From assembly GCA_030613245.1 (NCBI GenBank), contig JAUWMI010000042.1, positions 1 through 38,580 on the forward strand: a DNA stretch of 38,580 bases. The letters run 5' to 3'. The position numbers were made by a program, and so were the translations under genes. This DNA is from Candidatus Sumerlaeota bacterium (lineage in GTDB: Bacteria; Sumerlaeota; Sumerlaeia; MWCT01; JAUWMI01). Positions within the stretch are counted from its first letter, which is position 1. Each line of letters starts with the position of its first letter. The notes under the pieces are model-generated. The model searched no databases. It was given only the letters and a program-made list of their open reading frames with translations, and had not been told where the DNA came from. This document shows, one piece after another, positions 13,590 to 21,787 of the stretch.

Positions 13590-14252
13590 ATGAGACGAAC
13601 TCGCTCTATTTTTATCGCGTGTCTGTTAGGAAGTTTACTGCTTACCCAAGTGAGCCATGGAGGTTGTCCAGTATTTAAGTATTGTCGGGATCGCACCTAC
13701 GATTTTCTTGACATTTTTCGCCTACGCCTCAGCGCCCCAAAGCAGGCCCAGGGCGTGGGGTTCCACGTGCGCGCCACCTCCCTGGCCCAAGTTGGCGTGG
13801 TCCACTTCGCTGGCGAACACTTTGGCATAGACCGCCGGGCCATTGGCACCTGGCGCGAGCAACGTACGGAAGGCGGCTTCAGTCTGCTCTATTTTAGCAA
13901 CGTAGAAAATGAAATTGTCTGGGGAAATCGCTTCACCGATCTCGGAACTTCGTGGTCCCAGGTGGTCGAGCGTGGCATCGTACGCAACAATGTCTACTGG
14001 GACGACGGTCGCCATCATCCCCTCAGCCTTGGTGCAGAGCTTCAGGTCGGACTACTTCCCGGGATTGACGTTGGCCTTTATCCGCAGGAAGCGATAGATT
14101 TTCTGCTCGGCTTCTTTACGCTGGATCCCTGGGACGACGATCTGAGTCGCATTGAAAAGCTACAGGCCAAGCGGGAGAGTGTTCCCGACGTGGTTTTCGA
14201 CACGAATTACGATACCTTTGAAGAACGCCTGAAACCATACACCTCGCCGTAG
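13590..14252 (+). CDS. Exported protein of unknown function
   Basis: A 220-residue protein with an N-terminal export signal: MRRTRSIFIACLLGSLLL, basic then hydrophobic, followed by TQVSHGGC. A lipobox reading is weak (HGGC), so cleavage type is uncertain. The mature part has regular beta-strand-like segments with many Gly and aromatic residues (FDIFRLRLSAP-type opening, GVGFHVRATSLAQVGVVHF, AIGTWREQ, IDVGLYPQEAIDFLLGF, LDPWDDD), as expected for an outer-membrane-associated or periplasmic beta protein. I know no name for the family. ATG 13590 has AAGGAG eight bases upstream. It is followed by the TMTC-like gene after 93 bases. Confidence 0.65.
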   Translation: MRRTRSIFIACLLGSLLLTQVSHGGCPVFKYCRDRTYDFLDIFRLRLSAPKQAQGVGFHVRATSLAQVGVVHFAGEHFGIDRRAIGTWREQRTEGGFSLLYFSNVENEIVWGNRFTDLGTSWSQVVERGIVRNNVYWDDGRHHPLSLGAELQVGLLPGIDVGLYPQEAIDFLLGFFTLDPWDDDLSRIEKLQAKRESVPDVVFDTNYDTFEERLKPYTSP

Positions 14253-14345
14253 CCGCCGGTTGAGCCCAACGGCTCCCTTCTGCGACATGAATTACCAGTT
14301 GCCTGAAGGCGGCCCTTTGTCGCCTGCGTGGGGTGAATCTCTCCC

Positions 14346-16274
14346 GTGACTGCTGAGAGAAACTCGATTTCATCTAACGGCCAGATTCCGACTCCTTCTT
14401 CTGCCCGGACGCAGACGGCCTTTCAGGGCGATGGCCGTTTGGCCCTGCCCATCCAGATTGCGCTCCTCATAGCTGTCACCTTTCTTGTATATTCTAATAC
14501 CCTCCAGAACCAGTTTGTCTGGGACGACGATCAGTTTATCGTGAATAACCCTGCCATTCGCTCCCTCGAGGAGTGGCCACGCTACTTTTATGATGAGCAG
14601 ACCTACGCTGTGGGTGCCGAGTTTTTTGTGTATCGGCCTTTGCGCACCCTGAGCTACGCAGTTGACTACGCCTTATGGCAGCTTAATCCTGCCAGATATC
14701 ATCTGACTAATGTAGTGCTTCATTGCCTTACGGTGCTAATGGCCTATGGTGTGGCGAGGATGCTCTTTGGGCACAATCTGCTCGCCTTGATTGTTGCGCT
14801 GTTCTACGGTCTTCACCCGGTGCAGACGGAAGCTGTGGCCTGGGCGAAAGGACGCGATGATCTGCTCTGCGCGCTATTTTACTTCGCTACCTTCCGCGTT
14901 TTTCTCGGCGCCATTAAGCAGGGGCTCTCTATGCGCCGCGTCTGGTTAATTAGTGTCCTCTATGCTCTTGCGCTCCTCTCCAAGGCCATGGCTATTACTC
15001 TTCCCGTGATTCTTTTTGTGTACCAGATAATGGTACATCGCACTGGTTCGTTTAAAAATTCGGCTGGAATAGCGCAACGCCACGGTCTTCACCCATATCT
15101 GATTATGTACCTTGTGCTAGGGATTGTGGCGATTGGCTTCTTTTTGCTGCGCTTTGCGGTTATTGGCCGGGTGAGCCAGACCGAGTGGCTTGGCGGGACG
15201 TTTGGTGCCACTATGCTAACCATGCTTCCGGCAGTGGCTAACTATTTGAAGCTCCTGATCTTTCCGCTCCATCTCAATGCAGATTACTATGGATTTCCTA
15301 TTTCTACGTCGTTTTTCGAAGGCCGAGTAATTATTTCGCTCGCTGTGCTGCTCATCGTTGTGGCCGCGGGCATAGTATGCAGGCGCCGCCTACCGCTTGT
15401 CACGTTTGGACTACTCTGGCTCGGTATTACGATTTTACCGGTCTCGAATATCATTCCTACGATGCAGTTCGTGGCTGAACGCTTTCTCTATTTGCCGGCG
15501 TTTGGGTTCTGCCTGGTTGTGGTAGAATTGTTTGCGTGGGGATATAGCCACGCCCGCGCGACGCCACGCACCGTGCTGGTCGGCCTGCTTGTCGCACTGC
15601 TAGGATTTTATGCAATTCGCACGGTAGTGCGGAATGGTGACTGGAGGAATCGCGAAACGCTTTTTCGCGTAACAGCAGAGGCTGCACCCAATTCTATTCG
15701 CCCGAACAAGAACTACGCAGTCTGCCTGCTCAACCGGGGTGCCTACGCTGAGGCTGGCGCTATCTTCGAACGTCTGGTGCGCCTTGATCCTTTAAATCAC
15801 GAACTCATTCGGCATCTGGGATTCGCCTGGTATCATGATGGAAGAACAACTGAGGGGCTTCAGCTGATTCTCACCGCACACCGCTCAAACTCTGATTATC
15901 TTCAACCCTACATTGATCTAGGAATTCTCTACGGCCAGCAGGAAGATTACGAGCGTTCGCGCCATTTTCTAGAATCTGGACTGGCACTCGACCAACCCTC
16001 TGCTGCGCTCTACTATAACCTTGCGATTACGTATCGTGCGCTTGGCCTTCGAGCAAAAGAAAAGCTCTATTACTGGAAAGCGCTGGAAATTAATCCTGAT
16101 CATATAGATGCGCTGCGCTCATTGGCTGCGCTATATTGGCAGGAAGAGAACTGGTCCGCTGCTCTTCGTTGCTACGAGAAGCTCCTCACCATTAACCCTC
16201 AGGATCAGGATGCCCGCCACTGGATGGAAGTTATGCGACATTCTACGAATGTCGAATTGAAAAGTGAAAATTGA
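14346..16274 (+). CDS. TMTC-like membrane protein: GT-C fold plus C-terminal TPRs
   Basis: A 642-residue protein with roughly ten hydrophobic segments from about residue 35 to 430, then a soluble domain of tetratricopeptide repeats (about 450-630, for example YAVCLLNRGAYAEAGAIFER and YYWKALEINPDHIDALRSLA). The motif FVWDDDQFIVNNP just after the first membrane segment is the acidic loop of GT-C glycosyltransferases, and FVYRPLRTLSYAVDY with LHPVQTEAVAWAKGRDDLL is the pattern of the TMTC family (protein O-mannosyltransferases in animals; uncharacterised in bacteria). It probably transfers a lipid-linked sugar to exported proteins at the inner membrane. The start is GTG 14346-14348 with GGGGTGA about nine bases upstream. 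The large secreted proteins downstream could be substrates (inference). Confidence 0.82.
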   Translation: MTAERNSISSNGQIPTPSSARTQTAFQGDGRLALPIQIALLIAVTFLVYSNTLQNQFVWDDDQFIVNNPAIRSLEEWPRYFYDEQTYAVGAEFFVYRPLRTLSYAVDYALWQLNPARYHLTNVVLHCLTVLMAYGVARMLFGHNLLALIVALFYGLHPVQTEAVAWAKGRDDLLCALFYFATFRVFLGAIKQGLSMRRVWLISVLYALALLSKAMAITLPVILFVYQIMVHRTGSFKNSAGIAQRHGLHPYLIMYLVLGIVAIGFFLLRFAVIGRVSQTEWLGGTFGATMLTMLPAVANYLKLLIFPLHLNADYYGFPISTSFFEGRVIISLAVLLIVVAAGIVCRRRLPLVTFGLLWLGITILPVSNIIPTMQFVAERFLYLPAFGFCLVVVELFAWGYSHARATPRTVLVGLLVALLGFYAIRTVVRNGDWRNRETLFRVTAEAAPNSIRPNKNYAVCLLNRGAYAEAGAIFERLVRLDPLNHELIRHLGFAWYHDGRTTEGLQLILTAHRSNSDYLQPYIDLGILYGQQEDYERSRHFLESGLALDQPSAALYYNLAITYRALGLRAKEKLYYWKALEINPDHIDALRSLAALYWQEENWSAALRCYEKLLTINPQDQDARHWMEVMRHSTNVELKSEN

Positions 16275-16699
16275 AAAATGCAAAATGAAACAACAAATAC
16301 TTCTACACTGAAGATTAAGTTTAACTTCTGCACTTTACAATCGCCGTTAGGCATGACTTCGGCAAGTCCGTAAATACAATCCGAAGCGCGAAAGTGCCTT
16401 TCCTCGCCTTAAAGTAATCGTCCCTGATATCCTTCCGGTGTTTGGCCTAATTTGAAAGGGCTACAAAGACACGGAGATATTCAAACCACCAATCTCCTTA
16501 TCATCAGGCGCAAGCCTAGAAATGTAGAATATTCTTCAGTATTCTACACTTTTGGAGAATATTCTTCAATCCGGCAGAAAGAAAAGGGAGTCGGAAGATG
16601 CTTGTCCACCAGAATAGAAGATTGGCAGTGCAGGGTTTAGCCAGTTTTATTCGAATCCGTGCGCTATTGGCATAAATCTTGTGTATTATTCCAGGGCAG
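16275..16699. other. Spacer with AT-rich dispersed repeat
   Basis: No gene seen. The stretch AATTGAAAAATGCAAAATG just after the TMTC stop matches, in reverse complement, AT-rich segments at about 24205 and 24645. Near 16530-16570 two copies of GAATATTCTTCA lie 33 bases apart, each with the GAATATTC palindrome. A 96-codon minus-strand frame (16516-16806) shows no family features. Confidence 0.45.
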
Positions 16700-16711
16700 C
16701 CTTCTGAGTTA

Positions 16712-16876
16712 GCGTTCCGACAGCACTGTCTGCTGGTTCCTGTACGTGACCAGAATGTCAATGTCGAGCCTTTCCAGATTGGCCCGTAAATGCAGGCGAA
16801 TGACACCGATGCCTTTCTTGCGCAATCAGATTATGACGGTGTTGAATTTATAACAGTCTACAAGATTGATCCGTGA
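16712..16876 (+). pseudogene. Two decayed 3' ends of the secreted-paralogue family
   Basis: One frame reads VPVRDQNVNVEPFQIGP then TAA (16787-16789); a second frame immediately after reads TDAFLAQSDYDGVEFITVYK followed by IDP and TGA (16874-16876). Both resemble the C-terminal ending of the neighbouring secreted proteins (..DQF.VF......FQIDP-stop), and the DNA around each stop, CAGATTG.CCCGTRAA, recurs at 19384 and 21764. They have no start or body and look like leftovers of earlier tandem copies. Confidence 0.55.
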
Positions 16877-16905
16877 AGAGTTCTTGATGGAAAGGGAGCG
16901 ATTAA

Positions 16906-19080
16906 ATGACGCAAAAGAAAATGCTGTTCGCGTTTTTAATGAGCATGGCGACCGTGTACGCTGCAAGTAGTGCGCCTCAGTACCTGGGTATTGGCGGTCT
17001 GTTTGAGCAACCTAGGGTTCTTATATTTACTCTTGATAGTTTGGGAAATTTCGCTCCCATAGGAAAGATAGCTATTCCTTGCTTGGAAACGCGGGACATA
17101 GAAGTGGGTAATACAGGTAGACTGATATTGATCCCGGGCTTATCGCAATTAGCATCCCTTTTGCATATCACTCCCTCAATGGAAGTCAGATTGGAACCAT
17201 TGTCAGCAATGACCTATATATGGGAAAGTGCAATTACTCCGGACCACCGGTATGCGATTATCGAGCGGTCCGTTCTGTACGGGGGCAATGTAGAAGTATA
17301 CAGAATTGAATCTGATGATACTATTACTTCCACTGGGTATTACCTTCACTATACTATGGATAATCCAGGCCCAACTGAAATAGCAGTGAGCAAGAGGGGC
17401 AATGTAGTGCTCGGCCACGCGGCATTGGGATTGGTGTTTATATTTCGCCTGTACTCCGATGGGAGAATAGAAGATACCGGCGAGCGGATTGACGTATCGC
17501 CATACCAGTCAGGACAAATAGACATAGAGATAGCGCGCAATGGCGCCTTTGCTGTGGCGGGTGACCTTGGCAGGGCCGCAGTAGTGGAAATTGATCCGGA
17601 GGGAAATGTTTCATATAATGGCAATTATATAGAGCATGATTACCCTCGTATCATACCATGCAAGATGTGGAGATCACCAATAGCTCGCAGTACGTTATTA
17701 TTGCCTTTGCAGGTGGTGATGGCGGGGGCTCAGTGCGGAGCTATCGCGTGGAGCGCGACTTTTCACTATCACCCGTGGATTTCGTCTATATCTGGAACCT
17801 CCCTATGGAACTTGCCATTACCCCAGATGATAATTTTGTGCTGGTGCAACATTTGTGTGAACTTGCGTATCACCAGCGCTTAACCTCTATCCGCCTTAAT
17901 CACGATGGTACCTTCGGACCCCCTGTGACCCAGCTGACCACGCTCGATTATCTTTCGGATATGGAGTTCATTCCACCCCAAGTGGTGGGTGCATATGCGG
18001 CGGTGGCCGAAGGCGAGGAGCGGCCTGTGTACATGGAGACGTTTGCTGAGTGGCAGGGGGGAAGCGTTCCGGGGGTGTTCGAAGTGCCGGAGTCGTGGAG
18101 GCTCCCTTGATGGGTCCCTCGCGATTCGACCCACCTCTACCAACTGCTTTGGCTTCTGGCAATCGCCTGTTGATGCGCTGATGGTAGTGCCTTATTCTGT
18201 CTATCGCGCGCGATATGTGATTCGAGCATCGAACTCAGGGCCGTTGGATCCTGAACGATTGCCCGGGCTGTGTCTGCGTACGAATTCGCAGACACTTCAG
18301 CAGGCGAATAGCCTTGTGCTGAACAGTGCCCCAGACGGCCTGCTAATGACCATGAGTGATCCTACCACGTTTACCCTGTTTTTCGAGCCGCCGATCTCCA
18401 GCTGCTCGCGCGAAGAGACGATGGACGACGTCTTCTGCTCGCTCGACCTGATGGCATTCAATGAGGAAGATGATATGGACACTACCTACGTGCTGAGTCG
18501 CATGCTGGTTGATCGCCTACCTGTGGAGTGCTTTGACGTGAAGGAAGTGGTGCGCGATTACGAGTTCGCAGAGGATGCAGAAGGATGGACATACGGTGGT
18601 GCGGCGGGGGTTTATGAGATGCCGCAATTCTCGCATACCCCTGAAGCACTCCTGATCAGCGCTGCTGGCGAAACGAACTGCTTCGGGTTCTGGAATTCTG
18701 ATCCTGCTGATGTGGTGACTTCCACGGCTGCCGAGCTCTATCGTGCAACATTCTACGTGAGGACAGACCAGGCGGATAGCTGGCTTGTGCCTACATTTCG
18801 CTTACGCCTGGGAACCAGCTTGAATCGCCTGATCGCCACGCAGGAAATTCTAAGCGCCAACGACAGCGAGATGTCGCCCTATTATGACGAGAGCGACCCT
18901 GCGCGGCAGTTTGAATATCCGGTGTATCTCTACAAGCCTGAGACGCCAGAGCCACTCAATCTCTTGATTGCCTTTGATCTTCTGGCCTTCGACGAGACCG
19001 ACGATGCCGATACGCTCCTCATCCTCGACCGCGTCCGCCTCGACCGCCTCACGCTGCCCACCTTCTCCCTCGACGACTGA
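16906..19080 (+). pseudogene. Secreted beta-propeller plus tandem C-terminal modules, broken by two frameshifts
   Basis: Export signal MTQKKMLFAFLMSMATVYA, then an YVTN/lactonase-like beta-propeller with repeated blades (AITPDHRYAIIE, EIAVSKRGNVVLG, DIEIARNGAFAVAG). The reading frame shifts by one base near 17650: the original frame dissolves after HDYPRI and the propeller continues in another frame as MQDVEITNSSQYVIIAFAGG to ITPDDNFVLVQH. At 18107-18108 an extra T turns the expected CTC-CCT-GAT-GGG into CCT-TGA; beyond it the first frame resumes with GSLAIRPTS and runs to 19080. The intact paralogue at 21788-23956 shows what the whole should be. The two indels compensate, so without sequencing error the gene yields only a 325-residue truncated product. 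SD GGGAG lies seven bases before ATG 16906. Confidence 0.75.
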
Positions 19081-19096
19081 GGAGGTGTAACCGGCA

Positions 19097-19395
19097 ATGA
19101 CCAATATGCTGATCAACAACACCTGGGGCCTGCCAGTGCTTTTTAATGCCCCAACCGATCAGAATAATCGTCAGCATCCCGATGTTGCCTCCCGTTTCAT
19201 TGAAACACGCCGCATCTGCTTCCGAAAGAGTAACTATTTGTTTACCAACACCGAGTATGTGAATCTTGATGGGCCTTCCTTCCAGGGGCCTATCAGCGCA
19301 TTGCTACAAATGGCGGGAATCTAAGAGATCAATTCGTTGTGTTTGTCTGGCAGCAAGCGCAAAAGAGAATTGCGTTCTATCAGATTGACCCGTGA
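19097..19395 (+). pseudogene. C-terminal fragment of the 788-aa secreted paralogue, frameshifted
   Basis: Encodes only the last ~95 residues of the protein made by the next gene: NNTWGLPVLFNAPTDQNNRQ, HPDVASRFIETRRICF and LFTNTEYVNLDGP match its C-terminus. Near 19290-19310 the frame changes, so one frame stops at 19322-19324 while the other continues RIATNGGNLRDQFVVFVWQQ to the family ending YQIDP-stop (TGA 19393-19395). There is a GGAGG 11 bases before ATG 19097, so a short product could be made. It sits in the 330-base gap between two larger family members. Confidence 0.7.
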
Positions 19396-19407
19396 AAGGG
19401 GGAGACA

Positions 19408-21774
19408 ATGCTGATGCGCCACTTGATGCTCCTGGTGCTTGGCGTGGGCCTGATTGCAAGCCAGGCACGCGCCTCCTATACCGCTGTTGCCACTGCTGGC
19501 TCCGGACAGGGAGAAGTCTATGACGTGACGCGCAACAACATCTTCTGGAACAACGCAACTGACATTCAGAATAATGCCCTGGATATCAGCGATCCGAGTA
19601 ACCAGACTAATACTAATCCGCTCTTCGTACACCATACGCGTCCGCTTCTTGGGGAGACTATTGTAGATTACGAGTGGGCGGGAGCCGAGGATGGCTATTA
19701 CTTAAGCCAGCGAGAGCTGGATGCCTCGCGCCGTGCATTCCGGCTCGGCAACCTCAGCTCAGCAAATCCGGATGGCATTTCCAACGTGACTGACTTCTAC
19801 GGGCTTGTGTATTACATATATGTTGGGGTGAGTGAAGGGATACCGAGCGATTCGAGCATCTTTAATAATTCGATGCGGAAAGGGGCCTATGAAGTAAACG
19901 AAGACGAAGAGTTCTACATTCCCGGAGGCGATCAGCAAGGTGAAGGACCAACCTGGATAGTAATCATGCCGGAGGAGAAGTCGAATGTACAGCTGGGGGC
20001 TAACCCGCACTTTCGTCTAACAACCACAAACGGCACTATTCTTGACGTTTACCTGCCTCCAGACTTGACAATATCATCAACATACGGTCTTGCCCTCTTT
20101 CTCGCAGAGGATGGAAGCACATTCTGGGGAAACAGCTCTCACGACATAACCGGGGCCAATTACTTCAATCAAGATGCCTACTACTCGCTTCGGTGGGATA
20201 CGACAAATCCCGCAGGCATGTACCAACTTGCTCGCAGTGCCTATGATGCCGCAGGCGCAAGCCCTGCGATAGACGAAGGCTCCCGCGACTTCCTTAACAA
20301 TGGCTATACGTCGACGGACCTCGGCAATATCGCGGACGAGTATGACCAGACTAACCCCAATCGCGATAATCCCAATACCTCAGAGGATACTGATGACTCG
20401 CTGTATGAACGCCTGGACATTGGCTATCACTACTTCGGTTCCCTCCGCCATCCCCGCGAAAGGATACCTGCAATCCCAGTATTCGTGGCCCTCGAGCCAT
20501 GGGAGGAGCCATATTGGTACACCCCCAATTTCAAGGTGCAGAAAGCCCATCAGGTGGCTATCGCCTCAGGTCCCTATAATCCAGATCCAGAAATTGACTT
20601 TCCCGATACCACTATTGCAGCATTCGGTGCTAACTACATTCATTATGGAAGTTACTATGCATTCCTTCTTTTTCACCAGTTCCGCAGTCAGAATAATAAT
20701 GGTGCGATCTATGTTTATGGGCCTTTTGATGAATTTCGCTTCCCAGAGATAGATCGAGTTGCCATGACTGCCAGCACAGAAAATGATAACCCGGCGGGGG
20801 TGATCTATGCGGCCTGTACGGTGAACTGGTACGACTCACTGGAGGTCGAGCGGCACCGCGGTCAGACGCAGCTGAATGTCTATCGCTACAACAATGACGG
20901 CACCTGGACCTTAATCGGACAGTACACGCTTACTGATCCTGGAGCTGCACCCGCCTGTCTGGAGGTTGCACTTGCAGTGCGAAATCAGGGCGCACGACAG
21001 GATCTCTGGGTCTTCTGGACAGAAGGATTCATAGGAGATTTGGGCTTTATTTTTGGCGACCGCATCCAAAATGCTGCTACGCTCGCTGGACCGCAAGCCT
21101 TAGTGGGAGTTCCGCTTCGCGGACTTATCATGGCTTACGATCAAGCGCAGGCTCTGGATGCAGATTGGGATCGGGAATGGTATCAGCACCCATCCGGCAA
21201 TCCCCGGATTATCTGGAGCCAGATTACTGACTACGAACGCTGGGGTGTATATGAATCGTGGGTTAGATTGGATCTGCAAACGGGCGACCCCACAAACCTT
21301 GGAAACGTTCTTCCCGTTGGCGTTGATCAGGGCGGCGAAATCGACTACACATATCCCTCAATTGCGGTAAACCAGCCTTTTCTGATAAACCAACAGCGGG
21401 CATTTGCATCATTCGCACGAAGCGTACCACCAAGCCCAGGCGTCTGGGCAAGGACTAATACGATGAATATGGGTGGCGCATGGGGTCAGCCAGTGGAGTT
21501 CGATGCGCCGACTGAGCAGAGTAGTCGTCAGCATCCCGATGTTGCCTCGCGCTTCATTGAAACACGCCGTATCTGCTTCCTTCAGGCGCACCAGTATCAT
21601 GACCTGTTTACCAATACGGAATGGGTGAATCCCGACGGCCCAGCGATTGATGGCGAATTTCCACGCATTGCAACAAACGGTGCGAATCTGATTGATCAAT
21701 TCCTGGTCTTTGCCTCAGCATGGTGGACTCCATCAGTTGATTCAACAATTGACCTTTTTCAGATTGATCCGTAA
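19408..21774 (+). CDS. Large secreted protein, beta-helix tail plus BNR-like C-terminal domain
   Basis: A 788-residue exported protein. Signal peptide MLMRHLMLLVLGVGLIASQA, cleaved near ARAS. The mature protein begins at once with NNIFWNNATDIQNN and TNTNPLFV, the kind of sequence that ends a right-handed beta-helix, so the helix body appears to be missing. Residues about 270-350 (YDAAGASPAIDEGSRDF, DIGYHYF) are again typical ends of secreted beta-helix proteins. The second half (about 360-788) has regular beta segments with NRQHPDVA-like and DRVAMTAS, LQVFWTEG-type strands, suggestive of a BNR/sialidase-like propeller, ending FQIDP. No catalytic motif seen. SD GGGGGAG precedes ATG 19408; ATG 19414 is an alternative. 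Belongs to the paralogue array. Confidence 0.7.
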   Translation: MLMRHLMLLVLGVGLIASQARASYTAVATAGSGQGEVYDVTRNNIFWNNATDIQNNALDISDPSNQTNTNPLFVHHTRPLLGETIVDYEWAGAEDGYYLSQRELDASRRAFRLGNLSSANPDGISNVTDFYGLVYYIYVGVSEGIPSDSSIFNNSMRKGAYEVNEDEEFYIPGGDQQGEGPTWIVIMPEEKSNVQLGANPHFRLTTTNGTILDVYLPPDLTISSTYGLALFLAEDGSTFWGNSSHDITGANYFNQDAYYSLRWDTTNPAGMYQLARSAYDAAGASPAIDEGSRDFLNNGYTSTDLGNIADEYDQTNPNRDNPNTSEDTDDSLYERLDIGYHYFGSLRHPRERIPAIPVFVALEPWEEPYWYTPNFKVQKAHQVAIASGPYNPDPEIDFPDTTIAAFGANYIHYGSYYAFLLFHQFRSQNNNGAIYVYGPFDEFRFPEIDRVAMTASTENDNPAGVIYAACTVNWYDSLEVERHRGQTQLNVYRYNNDGTWTLIGQYTLTDPGAAPACLEVALAVRNQGARQDLWVFWTEGFIGDLGFIFGDRIQNAATLAGPQALVGVPLRGLIMAYDQAQALDADWDREWYQHPSGNPRIIWSQITDYERWGVYESWVRLDLQTGDPTNLGNVLPVGVDQGGEIDYTYPSIAVNQPFLINQQRAFASFARSVPPSPGVWARTNTMNMGGAWGQPVEFDAPTEQSSRQHPDVASRFIETRRICFLQAHQYHDLFTNTEWVNPDGPAIDGEFPRIATNGANLIDQFLVFASAWWTPSVDSTIDLFQIDP

Positions 21775-21787
21775 AGGAGGGGGGCTC

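Noticed and set aside
16516-16806. 96-codon minus-strand frame
   Set aside because: Odd composition, no motif or SD, and overlaps fossil gene ends on the plus strand.
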